Of a stretch of DNA of 64,000 nucleotides, positions 8,475 through 17,775 are shown piece after piece. The translations under genes were made by a program, and so were the position numbers. The stretch is taken from the NCBI GenBank assembly GCA_016715205.1, contig JADKBC010000009.1, forward strand, positions 62,001 to 126,000, read 5' to 3'. Origin of the DNA: Holophaga sp. GTDB taxonomy: Bacteria > Acidobacteriota > Holophagae > Holophagales > Holophagaceae. Within the stretch, counting starts at the first letter, position 1. The number at the start of each line of letters is the position of its first letter. Below the pieces are notes generated by a model. That model did no database searches and was not told where the DNA came from. It saw only the letters and a program-made list of their open reading frames with translations.

Positions 8475-9011
8475 TCAGCGCCAATGGTTTCCCAACCACC
8501 AGGGCAGCCCCACGCCAATACCCAGGCCGTAGATCAGATCCAAACCCAAATTGGCCAGAAAGGCACCAAGGAACATGAGCAATGCGATGGGGGTTCCGAA
8601 GACCTTGGCCAGAATCCCAGCACCCCTGGACCAGATCGCATCAAGGATGGATTCGGCATCGCCGTAGCTGGGAAAGGCATGCATGCCGATGGCGATGGCC
8701 AACCACAAGGGCAGCACCTTCTGGGTCCAGATGGTATGGCCGGGAACCCGGCCTTGCAGCGCCAGCCAGCCCAGACCGAAAGCCAGCCCACTGTTCACGA
8801 ACAGCGGCCCCAGCCCGATGAGCACATGGCGAAAGATGGAGCTGGGCCGCTCATGCATCACGTAGCCCGGGGGAATGCCGAAGCGCAGGTAGCGCACCTT
8901 CAAGACCCGGGTGCCCGTGAGATGGCAAAACACCTGATGACCCAGCTCGTGCACGATGATGCCCGGGCAGCTCCCCAGGATCAGCAGAATGCGCCCAAAA
9001 AAACGGATCAT
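8475..9011 (-). CDS. M50-like membrane zinc metallopeptidase
   Basis: 178 residues with several predicted membrane helices. The zinc motif HELGH sits near the N-terminus in a hydrophobic setting, as in site-2-protease-like M50 proteins. A later FPSYGDAES stretch may supply the third, acidic ligand. There is no PDZ domain. The start ATG at 9011 overlaps the pepT stop as ATGA, so it is translationally coupled to pepT. An upstream extension would lie inside pepT and is rejected. The small size and conserved HExxH suggest an intramembrane or membrane-surface protease; its substrate is unknown. Confidence 0.7.
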   Translation of the reverse strand: MIRFFGRILLILGSCPGIIVHELGHQVFCHLTGTRVLKVRYLRFGIPPGYVMHERPSSIFRHVLIGLGPLFVNSGLAFGLGWLALQGRVPGHTIWTQKVLPLWLAIAIGMHAFPSYGDAESILDAIWSRGAGILAKVFGTPIALLMFLGAFLANLGLDLIYGLGIGVGLPWWLGNHWR

Positions 9012-10288
9012 TCCGCCGACTTCTCCACCCAAATGGAGGTGAGCTGCAGCGAAACGCCCACCGCCGCCGCCATCCATTCCAGCGAAACCCATTCCTGCAG
9101 GGAATGGAAGCTCTGGCCCCCGGCGAAAATGTTGGGCGTCAGCAAGCCCATGAAGGAAAGGCGCGACCCATCGGTGCCGCCCCGAATGGCCTTTTGCAGG
9201 GGATCGATGCCCTGGCGCACCACCGCCTCCAGGGCGTAGTCCAGTACCTTGGGATCTTCGGCAATCTTGTAGGCCATGTTGCGATAGGAGGTTTTCACAT
9301 CCATGGTGATGACCGCGCCGGGAAAGCGCGCCTGCACCTCGGCAAGGATGCCGCGCAGGGCGGCTTCCCGTTCGGCCAGTTCCTCCTCGGTGAAGGCCCG
9401 CACCAGCAGTTTGATTTCAGCCTGGGTAACCCCTCCGCTGAATTGGTAGGGATGTAGGTAGGATTCCCGCCCCTCGGTGGTTTCGGGCAGGTGGCCCTGG
9501 GGCAGGCGTTCCACGATGGCCGAAGCCACACGCACCGCATTGATCATCACGCCCTTGGCGTAGCCAGGATGCACATCATGCCCCTTGATGCTCACGATGG
9601 CCGTATCCGCGCAAAAGGTTTCATCCTCGATCTCGCCCAGATCCGAACCATCCAGCGTGTAGGCATAGCGCGCGCGGAACCGTTCCACATCGAAATGCTC
9701 GGTGCCCCGTCCCACTTCCTCGTCCGGCGTAAAGCCGATGCGCAATTCCCCGTGCAGGAAGTCCGGGTGGGCCTTCAACCACGCCACCATCGTCATGATT
9801 TCCGCGATGCCCGCCTTGTCATCGGCCCCCAGCAGGGTGGTGCCATCGGTGTGAATGAGCGTATGCCCGAGGCAGTGCGCCAGATTGGGGTTGGTGGCCG
9901 TGCCAATGCGTTCGCCGGTGCCAGGCAGTGGGATATCGCCGCCCTGGTAGGCCGGAATGAGTTGAGGCTTCACACCCCCACCCGGCGTTCCCGCATAGGT
10001 ATCCAGGTGCGCCAGAAAGCCCACCACGGGCACTTTGCTGTGAGCGGGATGCCCTGCGGGCAAGTTGGCGGGAACGGTGGCAAACACATAGCCCCATTCA
10101 TCCATGGCCGCATCCACGCAGCCGAAGTCCTTCAGTTCCTCCACCAAGATCCGAGCGAGGTTTTTCTGCTTCTCGGTGGAAGGAAAGCAGGTGGCATCTT
10201 CATCGCTCTGGGTATCGATCTGCACATAGCGGAGAAAGCGTTCCAGCAACGCCTGTTTTTCAGTGGCATCAAGGGTCCAAATGGGCAT
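9008..10288 (-). CDS. pepT: Peptidase T (tripeptide aminopeptidase, M20)
   Basis: 426 residues. M20 metal ligands are visible in order: FLAHLDTYAG (His, Asp), LGADDKAG (bridging Asp), PDEEVG (Glu pair), TLDGSDLGE (Asp) and AGGQSFHSLQEW (C-terminal His). PepT removes the N-terminal residue from tripeptides in the cytoplasm. The start at 10288 is chosen because CGGAG precedes it and family N-termini begin with a similar ERFLRYVQIDTQSD segment soon after; the upstream extension has no support. It is divergent from the Nramp transporter and coupled to the downstream M50-like gene. Confidence 0.92.
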   Translation of the reverse strand: MPIWTLDATEKQALLERFLRYVQIDTQSDEDATCFPSTEKQKNLARILVEELKDFGCVDAAMDEWGYVFATVPANLPAGHPAHSKVPVVGFLAHLDTYAGTPGGGVKPQLIPAYQGGDIPLPGTGERIGTATNPNLAHCLGHTLIHTDGTTLLGADDKAGIAEIMTMVAWLKAHPDFLHGELRIGFTPDEEVGRGTEHFDVERFRARYAYTLDGSDLGEIEDETFCADTAIVSIKGHDVHPGYAKGVMINAVRVASAIVERLPQGHLPETTEGRESYLHPYQFSGGVTQAEIKLLVRAFTEEELAEREAALRGILAEVQARFPGAVITMDVKTSYRNMAYKIAEDPKVLDYALEAVVRQGIDPLQKAIRGGTDGSRLSFMGLLTPNIFAGGQSFHSLQEWVSLEWMAAAVGVSLQLTSIWVEKSAE

Positions 10289-10468
10289 GGAGACTCCGGA
10301 AAAGATCCTGGTTGAGTATGAAGCATGTGTGGCTGGTGATTGAGCCAACACCTCAGGAACTTGCGCCTGCGATGCGGCTTGATGCTGGTATTTTCAGGCC
10401 ATGGCCCAAAGATTTTTAGCCTTCAAGAAACCCGGGACGAATCTGGCCCCACGGACATCAGAAACCCC

Positions 10469-11740
10469 ATGAGGACTTGGTCGGAATTCCGAGAACACCT
10501 GCGCCTGCGCAATCCCCTGCCGAATGCCTGGAGCCCCCTGCGGTTCCTGGGGCCCGGCATGCTGGTGGCAGTGGGGTTCATCGACCCGGGCAACTGGGCC
10601 TCCAACGTGGCGGCGGGCGCGGGGTTTGGCTACCAGTTGCTATGGGTGGTGACCCTTTCCACCCTGATGTTGATTCTGCTCCAGCACAATGCGGCCCACT
10701 TGGGCATCGTGACGGGCCTCTGCCTTTCAGAATCCGCCACGGCCCACCTCCCTCGGTGGATCTCCCGCCCTGCCCTAGGTTCTGCCGTCATGGCCGCCAT
10801 CGCCACGGCCTTTGCCGAAATCATGGGGGGCGCCATTGCCCTGGGCATGCTTTTCCATCTGCCGCTCAAGATCGGCGCCTGCCTCACCGCCTTGGTGGTG
10901 GGTGGTCTTTTGTTCATGAACACCTACAATCGCATCGAGAAACTCATCGTGGGCTTTGTTTCCTTGATCGGGCTGGGCTTCCTATTCGAACTGCTCCTGG
11001 TGAACCTTCAGTGGCATTCGGCGCTGGTGGGTTGGGTGAAACCCAGCCTCCCTGCTGGTGCCATCACCATCGTCATGAGTGTGTTGGGTGCCGTGGTCAT
11101 GCCCCACAACCTGTTTCTGCACTCGGAATTCATCCAGAGCCGCCAATGGAATCAGCAGGGCGAGGCGGCCATCAAGCACCACCTGCGTTTTGAATTTTTC
11201 GACACCCTCATTTCGATGATTGTGGGTTGGGCCATCAACAGCGCCATGATCCTGTTGGCGGCTGCCACTTTTTTCAAAAAGGGCATTCCCGTGGATTCCC
11301 TCGAACAGGCCGAGGCCATGCTACGCCCCATCCTGGGGCCCGCGGCGGCGGTGGTGTTTGCCCTGGCGCTGCTCTGCGCCGGAGTGGCCTCCTCCATCAC
11401 GGCGGGCATGGCCGGGGGCAGCATTTTTGCTGGCATCTTCGGGCGCACCTATGACATTCGCGAGGGCCACACCAAGGTAGGACTGCTGATCACCCTGCTG
11501 CCAGCCCTGGTGGCGGTCTTCTTCATCACCGATACCTTCAAGGCCTTGCTCTTGAGTCAAGTTTTGTTAAGCGTGCAGTTGCCCATCACCATCGTGCTGC
11601 AGCTCAGCCTGACTTCTTCCCGCAAGGTCATGGGCACCTACGCCAACGCAGGCTTCGGCAAATTGTTGCTCTGGGCAATAGCGATCCTGGTGATTGTGCT
11701 GAACCTCATGCTGCTGAAGAACGTTTGGTTTGGAGGCTGA
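10469..11740 (+). CDS. mntH: Nramp-family divalent metal (Mn2+/Fe2+) transporter
   Basis: A 423-residue protein with about 11 hydrophobic helices. The helix-1 metal site is GFIDPGNWASN (the DPGN element) and helix 6 carries VVMPHNLFLH (the MPH element), which together form the Nramp metal-binding site. The protein should import Mn2+ and related ions with protons. The ATG at 10469 is preferred to an upstream TTG because the extension is not hydrophobic and family proteins start shortly before LGPGMLVAVGFIDPG. The 180-base gap to pepT must hold the divergent promoters; I could not identify a convincing MntR or Fur box in it. Its 3' end overlaps a convergent small gene by 35 bases. Confidence 0.9.
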   Translation: MRTWSEFREHLRLRNPLPNAWSPLRFLGPGMLVAVGFIDPGNWASNVAAGAGFGYQLLWVVTLSTLMLILLQHNAAHLGIVTGLCLSESATAHLPRWISRPALGSAVMAAIATAFAEIMGGAIALGMLFHLPLKIGACLTALVVGGLLFMNTYNRIEKLIVGFVSLIGLGFLFELLLVNLQWHSALVGWVKPSLPAGAITIVMSVLGAVVMPHNLFLHSEFIQSRQWNQQGEAAIKHHLRFEFFDTLISMIVGWAINSAMILLAAATFFKKGIPVDSLEQAEAMLRPILGPAAAVVFALALLCAGVASSITAGMAGGSIFAGIFGRTYDIREGHTKVGLLITLLPALVAVFFITDTFKALLLSQVLLSVQLPITIVLQLSLTSSRKVMGTYANAGFGKLLLWAIAILVIVLNLMLLKNVWFGG

Positions 11741-12032
11741 GCGCCCCCAGGGCCGTGAATAGGGCCACCGCCCCCAGAATGAGGCTGAGGCGAAGGTAGG
11801 GGAGCCCTGCCATCCGACGCTCCAGAATGAGCATCCACATGGTCCAGACCCATTCGAGACTGCCCAGCACCAACCCGACCTGCACGGTTCGGATGCACCA
11901 GGGCTTGCGGATGAAGATCAGCACCAGCAGGGCCAACACCAGCAACAGGAATATCAAATTCCCCGCCCGCAGGAAATGCGCCGCCAAGATCAGCAGCGCC
12001 AGGAAGCCTGGAACCGTCCGTAGCATCGTCAT
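11706..12032 (-). CDS. Small integral membrane protein, unknown function
   Basis: 108 residues, mostly hydrophobic, with about four predicted transmembrane helices and a short basic C-terminal tail ending QTKRSSAA. I do not recognise the family. It starts 3 bases after the stop of the MFS transporter gene on the same strand, so the two are probably translated from one message, and it may act with the transporter. The 3' end overlaps the end of the convergent Nramp gene. ATG at 12026 is an alternative start. Confidence 0.6.
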   Translation of the reverse strand: MTMLRTVPGFLALLILAAHFLRAGNLIFLLLVLALLVLIFIRKPWCIRTVQVGLVLGSLEWVWTMWMLILERRMAGLPYLRLSLILGAVALFTALGALSLQTKRSSAA

Positions 12033-12035
12033 CGC

Positions 12036-13532
12036 TCAGACCTCCGCCTTGGTCTTGAAATCCTTGCCCAGCCAGCCCTTGGCCAGAATCAAGAGAACGG
12101 TGCTCATCATCGCCAGTGCGCCGAAAACCAGCCACATGGTACCGGTAGAACCAGGCCCTGTGGCCGGGCACCACTTCGCCAGCGCCGCCCCGCTATACAT
12201 GGGCACCACAATTTTGCAGAGGAACCACGGGAACTGCGCAACGCCCATGTAGGCGCCCGTGCGGCCTTCCGGGGCGATTTCCGCGGCGTACTGGAGGAAG
12301 CGAGGCTGCCACATTGCCTCCCCCACCGCCATCAACACCAGGAACGAGAAAAGGCCAATTACGGTGGGGCCGAAAGCCAGCAGGAACGTGGGCGCTGCCA
12401 TCACCGCCGTGCCCAGGATCATCATGCGGTAGACCTTGGCCTTGGCCGTCACCGCCGCCACGATGGGACACAACACAAATATGAGGAGGGAATTGAACTG
12501 GGTGGCCACCTCGTAGTTGTCACCGATCCACGTGCCCACAAAGGCCCGCTTCACGTAGGGCGGCAAAATAAAGTAGTTGTAGGCGAAGAGGGTCTGCACG
12601 GGGATCAGACAAAAAATGAAGTAGGCGAACTTGGCATCCGCGATGGGGTGATTTTTCAGCCAATGCAGCACCCCCGGTAGAAAGCCTTTTGGAGCGGGTT
12701 CCGCCTTGCCTGCATTGCGGATCGACCCTTCGGAGGGCGCCACCGGCGCCGCCGCCTCAGTCGCTGCCTTGGCATCCGCAATAGCCTTCTGCTCTGTTTT
12801 CTTGTTCAACAGGAAAAAGAGCACGATCAGGCCCAAGGTGCTGGCCAGCACATAGAAACCATAGGCGCCGCTGATCTCAAAGCGCTTGCGCACCGGCGCC
12901 ATGAAGGTGGGCAACCAGCCGCCCAGGTTCATGACCGCGTACAGCATGGCAAAGCCCATGCTGGCGGTGGCAGGGGTGGTGAACTGCCGCATGGCTGCGT
13001 AGCCTGCCGGGTAGTACATGCCATACCCCAACACGATGAACAGAATGCCAAAGGTGGCCAGGGCATTGAAGGGTGTGAACAATCCACCACTCGCCAGGCC
13101 CAGCCCCGGCGCAAAGGCGAGGATGCTGCGGCCCACCAACATGATGAGGATGGAGATCAAGAAGGTGCGGCGCACCCCCCACTTGTCGGCGCGCCCCCCG
13201 AAAAAGAGCATGCAGATGGTGATGCCCGCCGTCAGCAGGCCCACCATCCAGCCCGTTTGCTTGTCGCCCAAGCGCCCGTACTGATTGAAGTAGAAGGTAA
13301 GGTTGGCCAACATCCCGAAATAGACAAAGCCTTCCACCAAGCTCGAGAGATTCACTGCCCAAAGCGCCCTGGGGGCATGCACCAGATCGATGAACGGCTG
13401 CACGATTTCCCGAAAGGGTGATTTGGGGGCTTCTGCGGGCAGGCTCACGGGGGCTCCAGGGAATCCGACCAAGGTACCACGCGCCTTTTCTGCAGAGGGA
13501 GGCTGAGATGCATCGCGTGAAATCTTTACCAT
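12036..13532 (-). CDS. Major facilitator superfamily transporter
   Basis: About 498 residues with 12 or more hydrophobic segments. The loop after helix 2 reads GGRADKWGVRRT, the MFS motif A. A hydrophilic Lys/Ala/Pro-rich central loop separates the two halves. The helix pattern and GYGMYYPAGYAAMRQF resemble peptide/nitrate-like MFS members, but the substrate is not clear. The start is uncertain: ATG at 13532 is used. An ATG at 13586 lies in the same CCATGG as the start of the divergent msr gene and would add an unsupported 18-residue leader. A small membrane protein gene follows 3 bases after its stop. Confidence 0.75.
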   Translation of the reverse strand: MVKISRDASQPPSAEKARGTLVGFPGAPVSLPAEAPKSPFREIVQPFIDLVHAPRALWAVNLSSLVEGFVYFGMLANLTFYFNQYGRLGDKQTGWMVGLLTAGITICMLFFGGRADKWGVRRTFLISILIMLVGRSILAFAPGLGLASGGLFTPFNALATFGILFIVLGYGMYYPAGYAAMRQFTTPATASMGFAMLYAVMNLGGWLPTFMAPVRKRFEISGAYGFYVLASTLGLIVLFFLLNKKTEQKAIADAKAATEAAAPVAPSEGSIRNAGKAEPAPKGFLPGVLHWLKNHPIADAKFAYFIFCLIPVQTLFAYNYFILPPYVKRAFVGTWIGDNYEVATQFNSLLIFVLCPIVAAVTAKAKVYRMMILGTAVMAAPTFLLAFGPTVIGLFSFLVLMAVGEAMWQPRFLQYAAEIAPEGRTGAYMGVAQFPWFLCKIVVPMYSGAALAKWCPATGPGSTGTMWLVFGALAMMSTVLLILAKGWLGKDFKTKAEV

Positions 13533-13584
13533 CACACTCGCCGTGCCCTTCGCATCTAAGGATTCAGGCAACGAGGAGCTGTCC

Positions 13585-14619
13585 ATGGCTTCATCAAAAA
13601 TATGGGGACTGCTGGTGCTCACGGCACTGGTGACCACCCTTGGCTTAACCGCATTCTCAACCACCCCATCCGGAAAGGAGGCGCCAGTGACTGCTGGCAG
13701 CACCAACCAGGCCGAATTGAAGAAAAAATTGAGCCCCATTCAGTACCGTGTCACCCAGGAAGCGGCCACAGAACCACCCTTCCAAAACCAGTTCTGGAAC
13801 GAACATCGGGAAGGCTTGTATGTGGATATCGTCAGCGGGAAGCCGCTGTTCTCCTCCATGGACAAGTTCGATTCTGGCTGCGGTTGGCCCAGTTTCACCC
13901 AGCCCGTGGCCAAGGAAGAGGTGGTTGAGAAGCGTGATGTGAGCCTGGGCATGGTCCGCACGGAGGTGCGCTCCAAGGAGGCGGATTCCCACCTGGGTCA
14001 TGTGTTTGACGATGGCCCTGCCGACAAGGGTGGCCTGCGCTATTGCATCAATTCCGCCTCACTCCGCTTCATTCCCGTCGATGATCTAGAGAAGGAAGGC
14101 TATGGCAGCTCTCTTCCCTTGTTTGGCCGCCCTGCCCCCAAAATGACGGAAGAAACTGCCACCCTCGCAGGGGGCTGTTTCTGGGGCATGGAAGAACTGT
14201 TACGCCAGCAGCCAGGCGTCACCGGCATTGAAGTGGGTTATACCGGCGGCAAGGTGGACCATGCCACCTACGAGAATCACGAAGGCCACGCGGAAGCCGT
14301 GCAGATCCGCTTCGATCCCACCAAGACCAGCTTTGAAACCCTGCTGCGCTTTTTCTTCCGCATGCACGATCCCACGACGCTGAACCGTCAGGGCAACGAT
14401 ATGGGCAGCTCGTACCGCAGCGCTATTTTCTTCCATGGCCCCGAACAAAAGAGAATTGCCGAAAAGGTGAAGGCCGAAGTGGATGCCTCTGGGAAATGGA
14501 AAAAGCCCATTGTCACGGAAATCACCGCCGCGGGCCCCTGGTGGAAGGCTGAAGAACACCACCAGGACTATCTCCAGAAACATCCAGGTGGCTACACCTG
14601 CCACTTCCTGCGGGATTGA
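13585..14619 (+). CDS. msrBA: Exported bifunctional methionine sulfoxide reductase (MsrB-MsrA fusion)
   Basis: A 344-residue fusion in B-then-A order. The N-terminus (about 1-26) is a hydrophobic signal or anchor. The MsrB domain (about 45-170) has SGCGWPSF and the catalytic RYCINSASLRF; the paired CxxC zinc sites of many MsrBs are missing. The MsrA domain (about 190-340) opens with GGCFWGMEE and contains GYTGG and the ending YTCHFLRD. It would repair R- and S-methionine sulfoxide in periplasmic proteins. The ATG at 13585 has GAGGAGC before it. The divergent MFS gene starts about 50 bases away. Electron supply would need a periplasmic thiol partner, not seen here. Confidence 0.9.
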   Translation: MASSKIWGLLVLTALVTTLGLTAFSTTPSGKEAPVTAGSTNQAELKKKLSPIQYRVTQEAATEPPFQNQFWNEHREGLYVDIVSGKPLFSSMDKFDSGCGWPSFTQPVAKEEVVEKRDVSLGMVRTEVRSKEADSHLGHVFDDGPADKGGLRYCINSASLRFIPVDDLEKEGYGSSLPLFGRPAPKMTEETATLAGGCFWGMEELLRQQPGVTGIEVGYTGGKVDHATYENHEGHAEAVQIRFDPTKTSFETLLRFFFRMHDPTTLNRQGNDMGSSYRSAIFFHGPEQKRIAEKVKAEVDASGKWKKPIVTEITAAGPWWKAEEHHQDYLQKHPGGYTCHFLRD

Positions 14620-15339
14620 TCAGCCGGTTTTTTTCAGCAGCCACACCCCGATTTCCAACCGACTGACCTCCACGGCCCGCTGGAAATCGGGGTTGGATTT
14701 AAGGCGAAGCAGCATCTCCTCTGCCAGGAGTCTGCCGCCCACAATATCCGTCGGGTAATGCACCCCGCCCAGAACCCGCCCCCACCCGGCCTGGTGGGCC
14801 CGGTCCCAGAGGGCGTCGCGCAACCCAGGAAAAAGCTCTGCCAGCACACCCGCCCGAACAAAGGCTTGCAGGGTGTGGCCGCTGGGATAGGAATCATTGG
14901 TCGGTGCAAACACACAGGGCACGATGCGCGGATCCACCTTGTAGGGCCTGGGCCGTTTCCAGCGGCCCTTGATGTGTTCGGAAAGCGCGTGGGTATCCAC
15001 AGTCAGTTGCCAAAAGAAATGCGCAGTCTTGGGAAGGTTCTCCGCTCGGAACCAAGGACCGATCACGGGTGCGAACTTCCACACGGTGTCGCTCTCAATA
15101 TATTTGGCCCAGGCCAATTGCTCCGGAGTGCGCCATTCCTGCGCCTGGAGAACCGCTTCCAGATCGGCGAGGGCCGCCAGGGAGCCTTCGGTGGGAGGCA
15201 TGGGCAATCGGTCCAGGGCCACGGATTCTGCCTTCAGGAAGTGCCCGGCCGGAGTGGCCTGCTCCCAGGGAGCGGGCCCTTCCTGGGCCAGTCCAGGCGT
15301 CACCAGCAGAAGGCAAAGGCCGAGGGTAGACCAGAGCAT
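14620..15339 (-). CDS. Exported PAP2-family acid phosphatase (copy 1)
   Basis: 239 residues with a cleavable signal peptide (ending near PGLAQE). The PAP2 motifs are present in order: KGRWKRPRPYK, YPSGHT and GRVLGGVHYPTDIVGGR. This arrangement fits class A bacterial non-specific acid phosphatases, which act in the periplasm on phosphomonoesters. The neighbouring upstream gene encodes a clear paralogue two bases away, so the pair arose by tandem duplication. Its stop abuts the stop of the convergent msr gene. Confidence 0.85.
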   Translation of the reverse strand: MLWSTLGLCLLLVTPGLAQEGPAPWEQATPAGHFLKAESVALDRLPMPPTEGSLAALADLEAVLQAQEWRTPEQLAWAKYIESDTVWKFAPVIGPWFRAENLPKTAHFFWQLTVDTHALSEHIKGRWKRPRPYKVDPRIVPCVFAPTNDSYPSGHTLQAFVRAGVLAELFPGLRDALWDRAHQAGWGRVLGGVHYPTDIVGGRLLAEEMLLRLKSNPDFQRAVEVSRLEIGVWLLKKTG

Positions 15340-15341
15340 CC

Positions 15342-16058
15342 TTACCCTGCCTTCTTCATCAGGAAAGGTGCCGCCTCTGCGCGACAGGCGGCGACTTCTT
15401 CCTGAAAGGCACGGCTCTTCTTGATCTCAGCCACAAAAGCCTTGGCCAGGAGCCGCCCGCCGACCACATCGGTGGGGAAATGAACACCGCCCAGAATGCG
15501 GCCCCAGGCTGCCCGATGGGCACGGTCGAACAGCTCCTTGCGGACTTCGGGGAAGATTTCTGAAAGCACTTCCGCTTCCATGAAAATGTAGAGCGAATGC
15601 CCGCTGGGATAGGAGCCGCTATCTGGCAGGTCGATGCAGGGCTTGATGCGGGCATCCACCTTGGGGGGGCGGGGGCGATCAAAACGTTTTTTGGCGGCGG
15701 CGCTCACGGGGCGCAAATCCTTGCCAATATCCCGGAAAAACAGGGCGAGCCGCGGCAGTTTGGATTCCATGAACCAGGCGCCCAGGACGTCGGCATTGTC
15801 CCAAACGGTGCCCTTGTCCACGGCCTTGGCCCAGGCCACTTGGTCTGCCGTACGCCAGACCTGCGCTTGGAGAACCGCTTCAAAATCCCCCAGGGCCGCC
15901 AAGGAACCTAGCGCGGGCGGGTGGGGAAGCTCGGCAGCGAGGTCCAGATCCGCGCGCACCAGGAAGCGCGGCGCGGGGGGTTCTTCAGCGCGAAGGGAAC
16001 CCACGGCCCCCAGCACCAGCGTGCCCGCAATCACCCAAGCCTTCAGAAAGTGCTTCAT
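15342..16058 (-). CDS. Exported PAP2-family acid phosphatase (copy 2)
   Basis: 238 residues starting at ATG 16058, which has GGAGGGCTGC before it. A signal peptide (MKHFLKAWVIAGTLVLGAVG then SLRAE) is followed by the PAP2 motifs KKRFDRPRPPK, YPSGHS and GRILGGVHFPTDVVGGR. It shares gene order and many segments with copy 1, for example SLAALGDFEAVLQAQVWRT against SLAALADLEAVLQAQEWRT. Both are probably periplasmic phosphatases; differences around the active site hint at different substrates but this cannot be resolved by reading. Confidence 0.85.
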   Translation of the reverse strand: MKHFLKAWVIAGTLVLGAVGSLRAEEPPAPRFLVRADLDLAAELPHPPALGSLAALGDFEAVLQAQVWRTADQVAWAKAVDKGTVWDNADVLGAWFMESKLPRLALFFRDIGKDLRPVSAAAKKRFDRPRPPKVDARIKPCIDLPDSGSYPSGHSLYIFMEAEVLSEIFPEVRKELFDRAHRAAWGRILGGVHFPTDVVGGRLLAKAFVAEIKKSRAFQEEVAACRAEAAPFLMKKAG

Positions 16059-16084
16059 ATGCAGCCCTCCAGGTTCATCCTGCC

Positions 16085-16564
16085 CTATGCCCTGCGCCGG
16101 AACCAGACTGCCGCCAACAAGGAGGTGATCAACCCGGTAACCCAAGTTCCAAATACTCCGGCGAAAGCCGTGGGCAGCGGTTTCTGCCAGGGCGCCTGCA
16201 GACGGATGAGTTCGTCGATGCGGGCCTGACTCAAGCCGTCCTGAGCCATTTTGAGCCGACCGATCGCCTCCAGATCAGCGAAGTAGGTTGGGAAAACGAC
16301 GGTGGTGAACAGCAGGCTTCCGCCAAAAATGATCAGCGACGCCAGGATCGACAGAGCGACGCCATTGACCACCTGGCGGCCATACCCGGCCGCGGCAGAG
16401 GTTCTATGAAGGGTCCACAGAACCACCGCGATTTGGATGGGGATCACCATCCAGAACAGGGCCAACCGTGTGGGATCCTTATACCAGCCCGTGACCCCCA
16501 TAAAGAAGGTCCACGAACTCACCAGGAACCCCAGGAGCAGGCCGCCGAGCAGGGTAGGATTCAT
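16085..16564 (-). CDS. DUF4199-like integral membrane protein
   Basis: 159 residues with four predicted transmembrane helices and a soluble segment between helices 3 and 4 (about 95-130). The layout, including the amphipathic segment with AQDGLSQARIDEL, resembles DUF4199-family proteins, which have no established function. The start ATG at 16564 is preferred because GGAGTTGACC precedes it. It lies 26 bases upstream of the PAP2 pair on the same strand and could be co-transcribed with them. Confidence 0.6.
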   Translation of the reverse strand: MNPTLLGGLLLGFLVSSWTFFMGVTGWYKDPTRLALFWMVIPIQIAVVLWTLHRTSAAAGYGRQVVNGVALSILASLIIFGGSLLFTTVVFPTYFADLEAIGRLKMAQDGLSQARIDELIRLQAPWQKPLPTAFAGVFGTWVTGLITSLLAAVWFRRRA

Positions 16565-16647
16565 GGTCAACTCCAGGATGGGAATCCAGTGTAACGGAGA
16601 CGGAGCCGCAAGCGACTCCGTCTCCTTGATTACCTTGAAAATCCGGC

Positions 16648-17745
16648 TTAGCCGTTCTTCTGGACGAAGGCTTCCATGAAGGCCACCAGCGTCTCCACAT
16701 CCTTCACGCTCACGGCATTGTAGGTGGAGGCGCGGATGCCGCCCACATCGCGATAGCCCTTGAGGCCAACCATGCCGGCCTTCTTGGCTTCGCTGACGAA
16801 GGCCGCGGTGAGTTCTTCGGTGGGCAGGAAGAAGTCGACGTTCATGGTGGAGCGGTCGGCCACTTCGGTGACGAAGGGCTTGAAGAAGCCCGCATGCTTA
16901 TCCACACAACCGTAGAGCAGTTCTGCCTTCTTGAGATTGTTCTGTTCGATGGCCTTCAAGCCGCCAATGGACTTGTTGTAGGCCAGCACGTTGCGCAGCA
17001 GGTAGATGCCGAAGGTGGGCGGTGTGTTGTAGAGGCTGTTCTTCTCGGCGTGGAGCTTGAAGCGCAGGTAGCTGGGCAGATCCTGGGCATCGCACATTTC
17101 GATGAAATCATCGCGCATGATGACCAGCGTGACGCCGCTGGGGCCAAGGTTCTTCTGGGCACCGGCGTAGATCAGGCCGAACTGGTTCACATCAAAGGGG
17201 CGCCACATGATGTCCGAGGACATGTCGCAGATATAGGGCTTGTCGGTCTTGGGAAATTCCTTCCACTGCGTACCTTCCACCGTGTTGTTGGACGTGAAGT
17301 GCACGAAGGAAGCCTCGGGGTTGATCTGCAGTTCCGAAGCCTTAGGCAGGCGGGCAAACTTTTCGGCCTTGGTGCTGGCGGCTTCGCGAACATTGTCGCC
17401 AGCCACGAGCTTGGCTTCCTTGTAGGCCTTCTCGGCCCAGTTGCCGGTGGTGATGTAGTCCGCCTTGCGGCCTTTGCGCAGCAGGTTGAGGGGAATCATG
17501 CCGAAAGCCAGATGCGCGCCGCCCTGCAGCAGCATCACCTTGTAGTTCTCGGGGATGCCCATCAATTCCTTGGTGAGGGCCAGCGCTTCCTCATGCACCG
17601 CGTCGTATTCCTTGGAGCGATGGCTGATTTCCATCACGGACATGCCCGTGCCCGCGAAATCCAGCAGTTCTTCCTTGGCGCGTTCCAGCGCAGGCAGAGG
17701 CAGACCGGCAGGCCCAGCGTAGAAGTTGATCGTGCGATTGGTCAT
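16648..17745 (-). CDS. serC: Phosphoserine aminotransferase
   Basis: 365 residues. This is a class V PLP aminotransferase converting 3-phosphohydroxypyruvate and glutamate to phosphoserine. FYAGPAGLP at the N-terminus, the HRSKEY segment and the PLP lysine K198 in YAGAQKNLGPSG all match SerC. The start at 17745 (MTNRTINF) is clear; the longer frame translates repeat DNA. It is the last gene of the serine cluster in transcription order and is separated from serA by a hairpin repeat. Confidence 0.95.
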   Translation of the reverse strand: MTNRTINFYAGPAGLPLPALERAKEELLDFAGTGMSVMEISHRSKEYDAVHEEALALTKELMGIPENYKVMLLQGGAHLAFGMIPLNLLRKGRKADYITTGNWAEKAYKEAKLVAGDNVREAASTKAEKFARLPKASELQINPEASFVHFTSNNTVEGTQWKEFPKTDKPYICDMSSDIMWRPFDVNQFGLIYAGAQKNLGPSGVTLVIMRDDFIEMCDAQDLPSYLRFKLHAEKNSLYNTPPTFGIYLLRNVLAYNKSIGGLKAIEQNNLKKAELLYGCVDKHAGFFKPFVTEVADRSTMNVDFFLPTEELTAAFVSEAKKAGMVGLKGYRDVGGIRASTYNAVSVKDVETLVAFMEAFVQKNG

Positions 17746-17775
17746 AGGGTCTCCAAAAAACAAAAAGGAAAAGCT

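Noticed and set aside
10423..10440. AT-rich TTTTTAGCCTTCAAGAAA as a manganese-regulator box before mntH
   Set aside because: Symmetry is too poor to support an MntR site.
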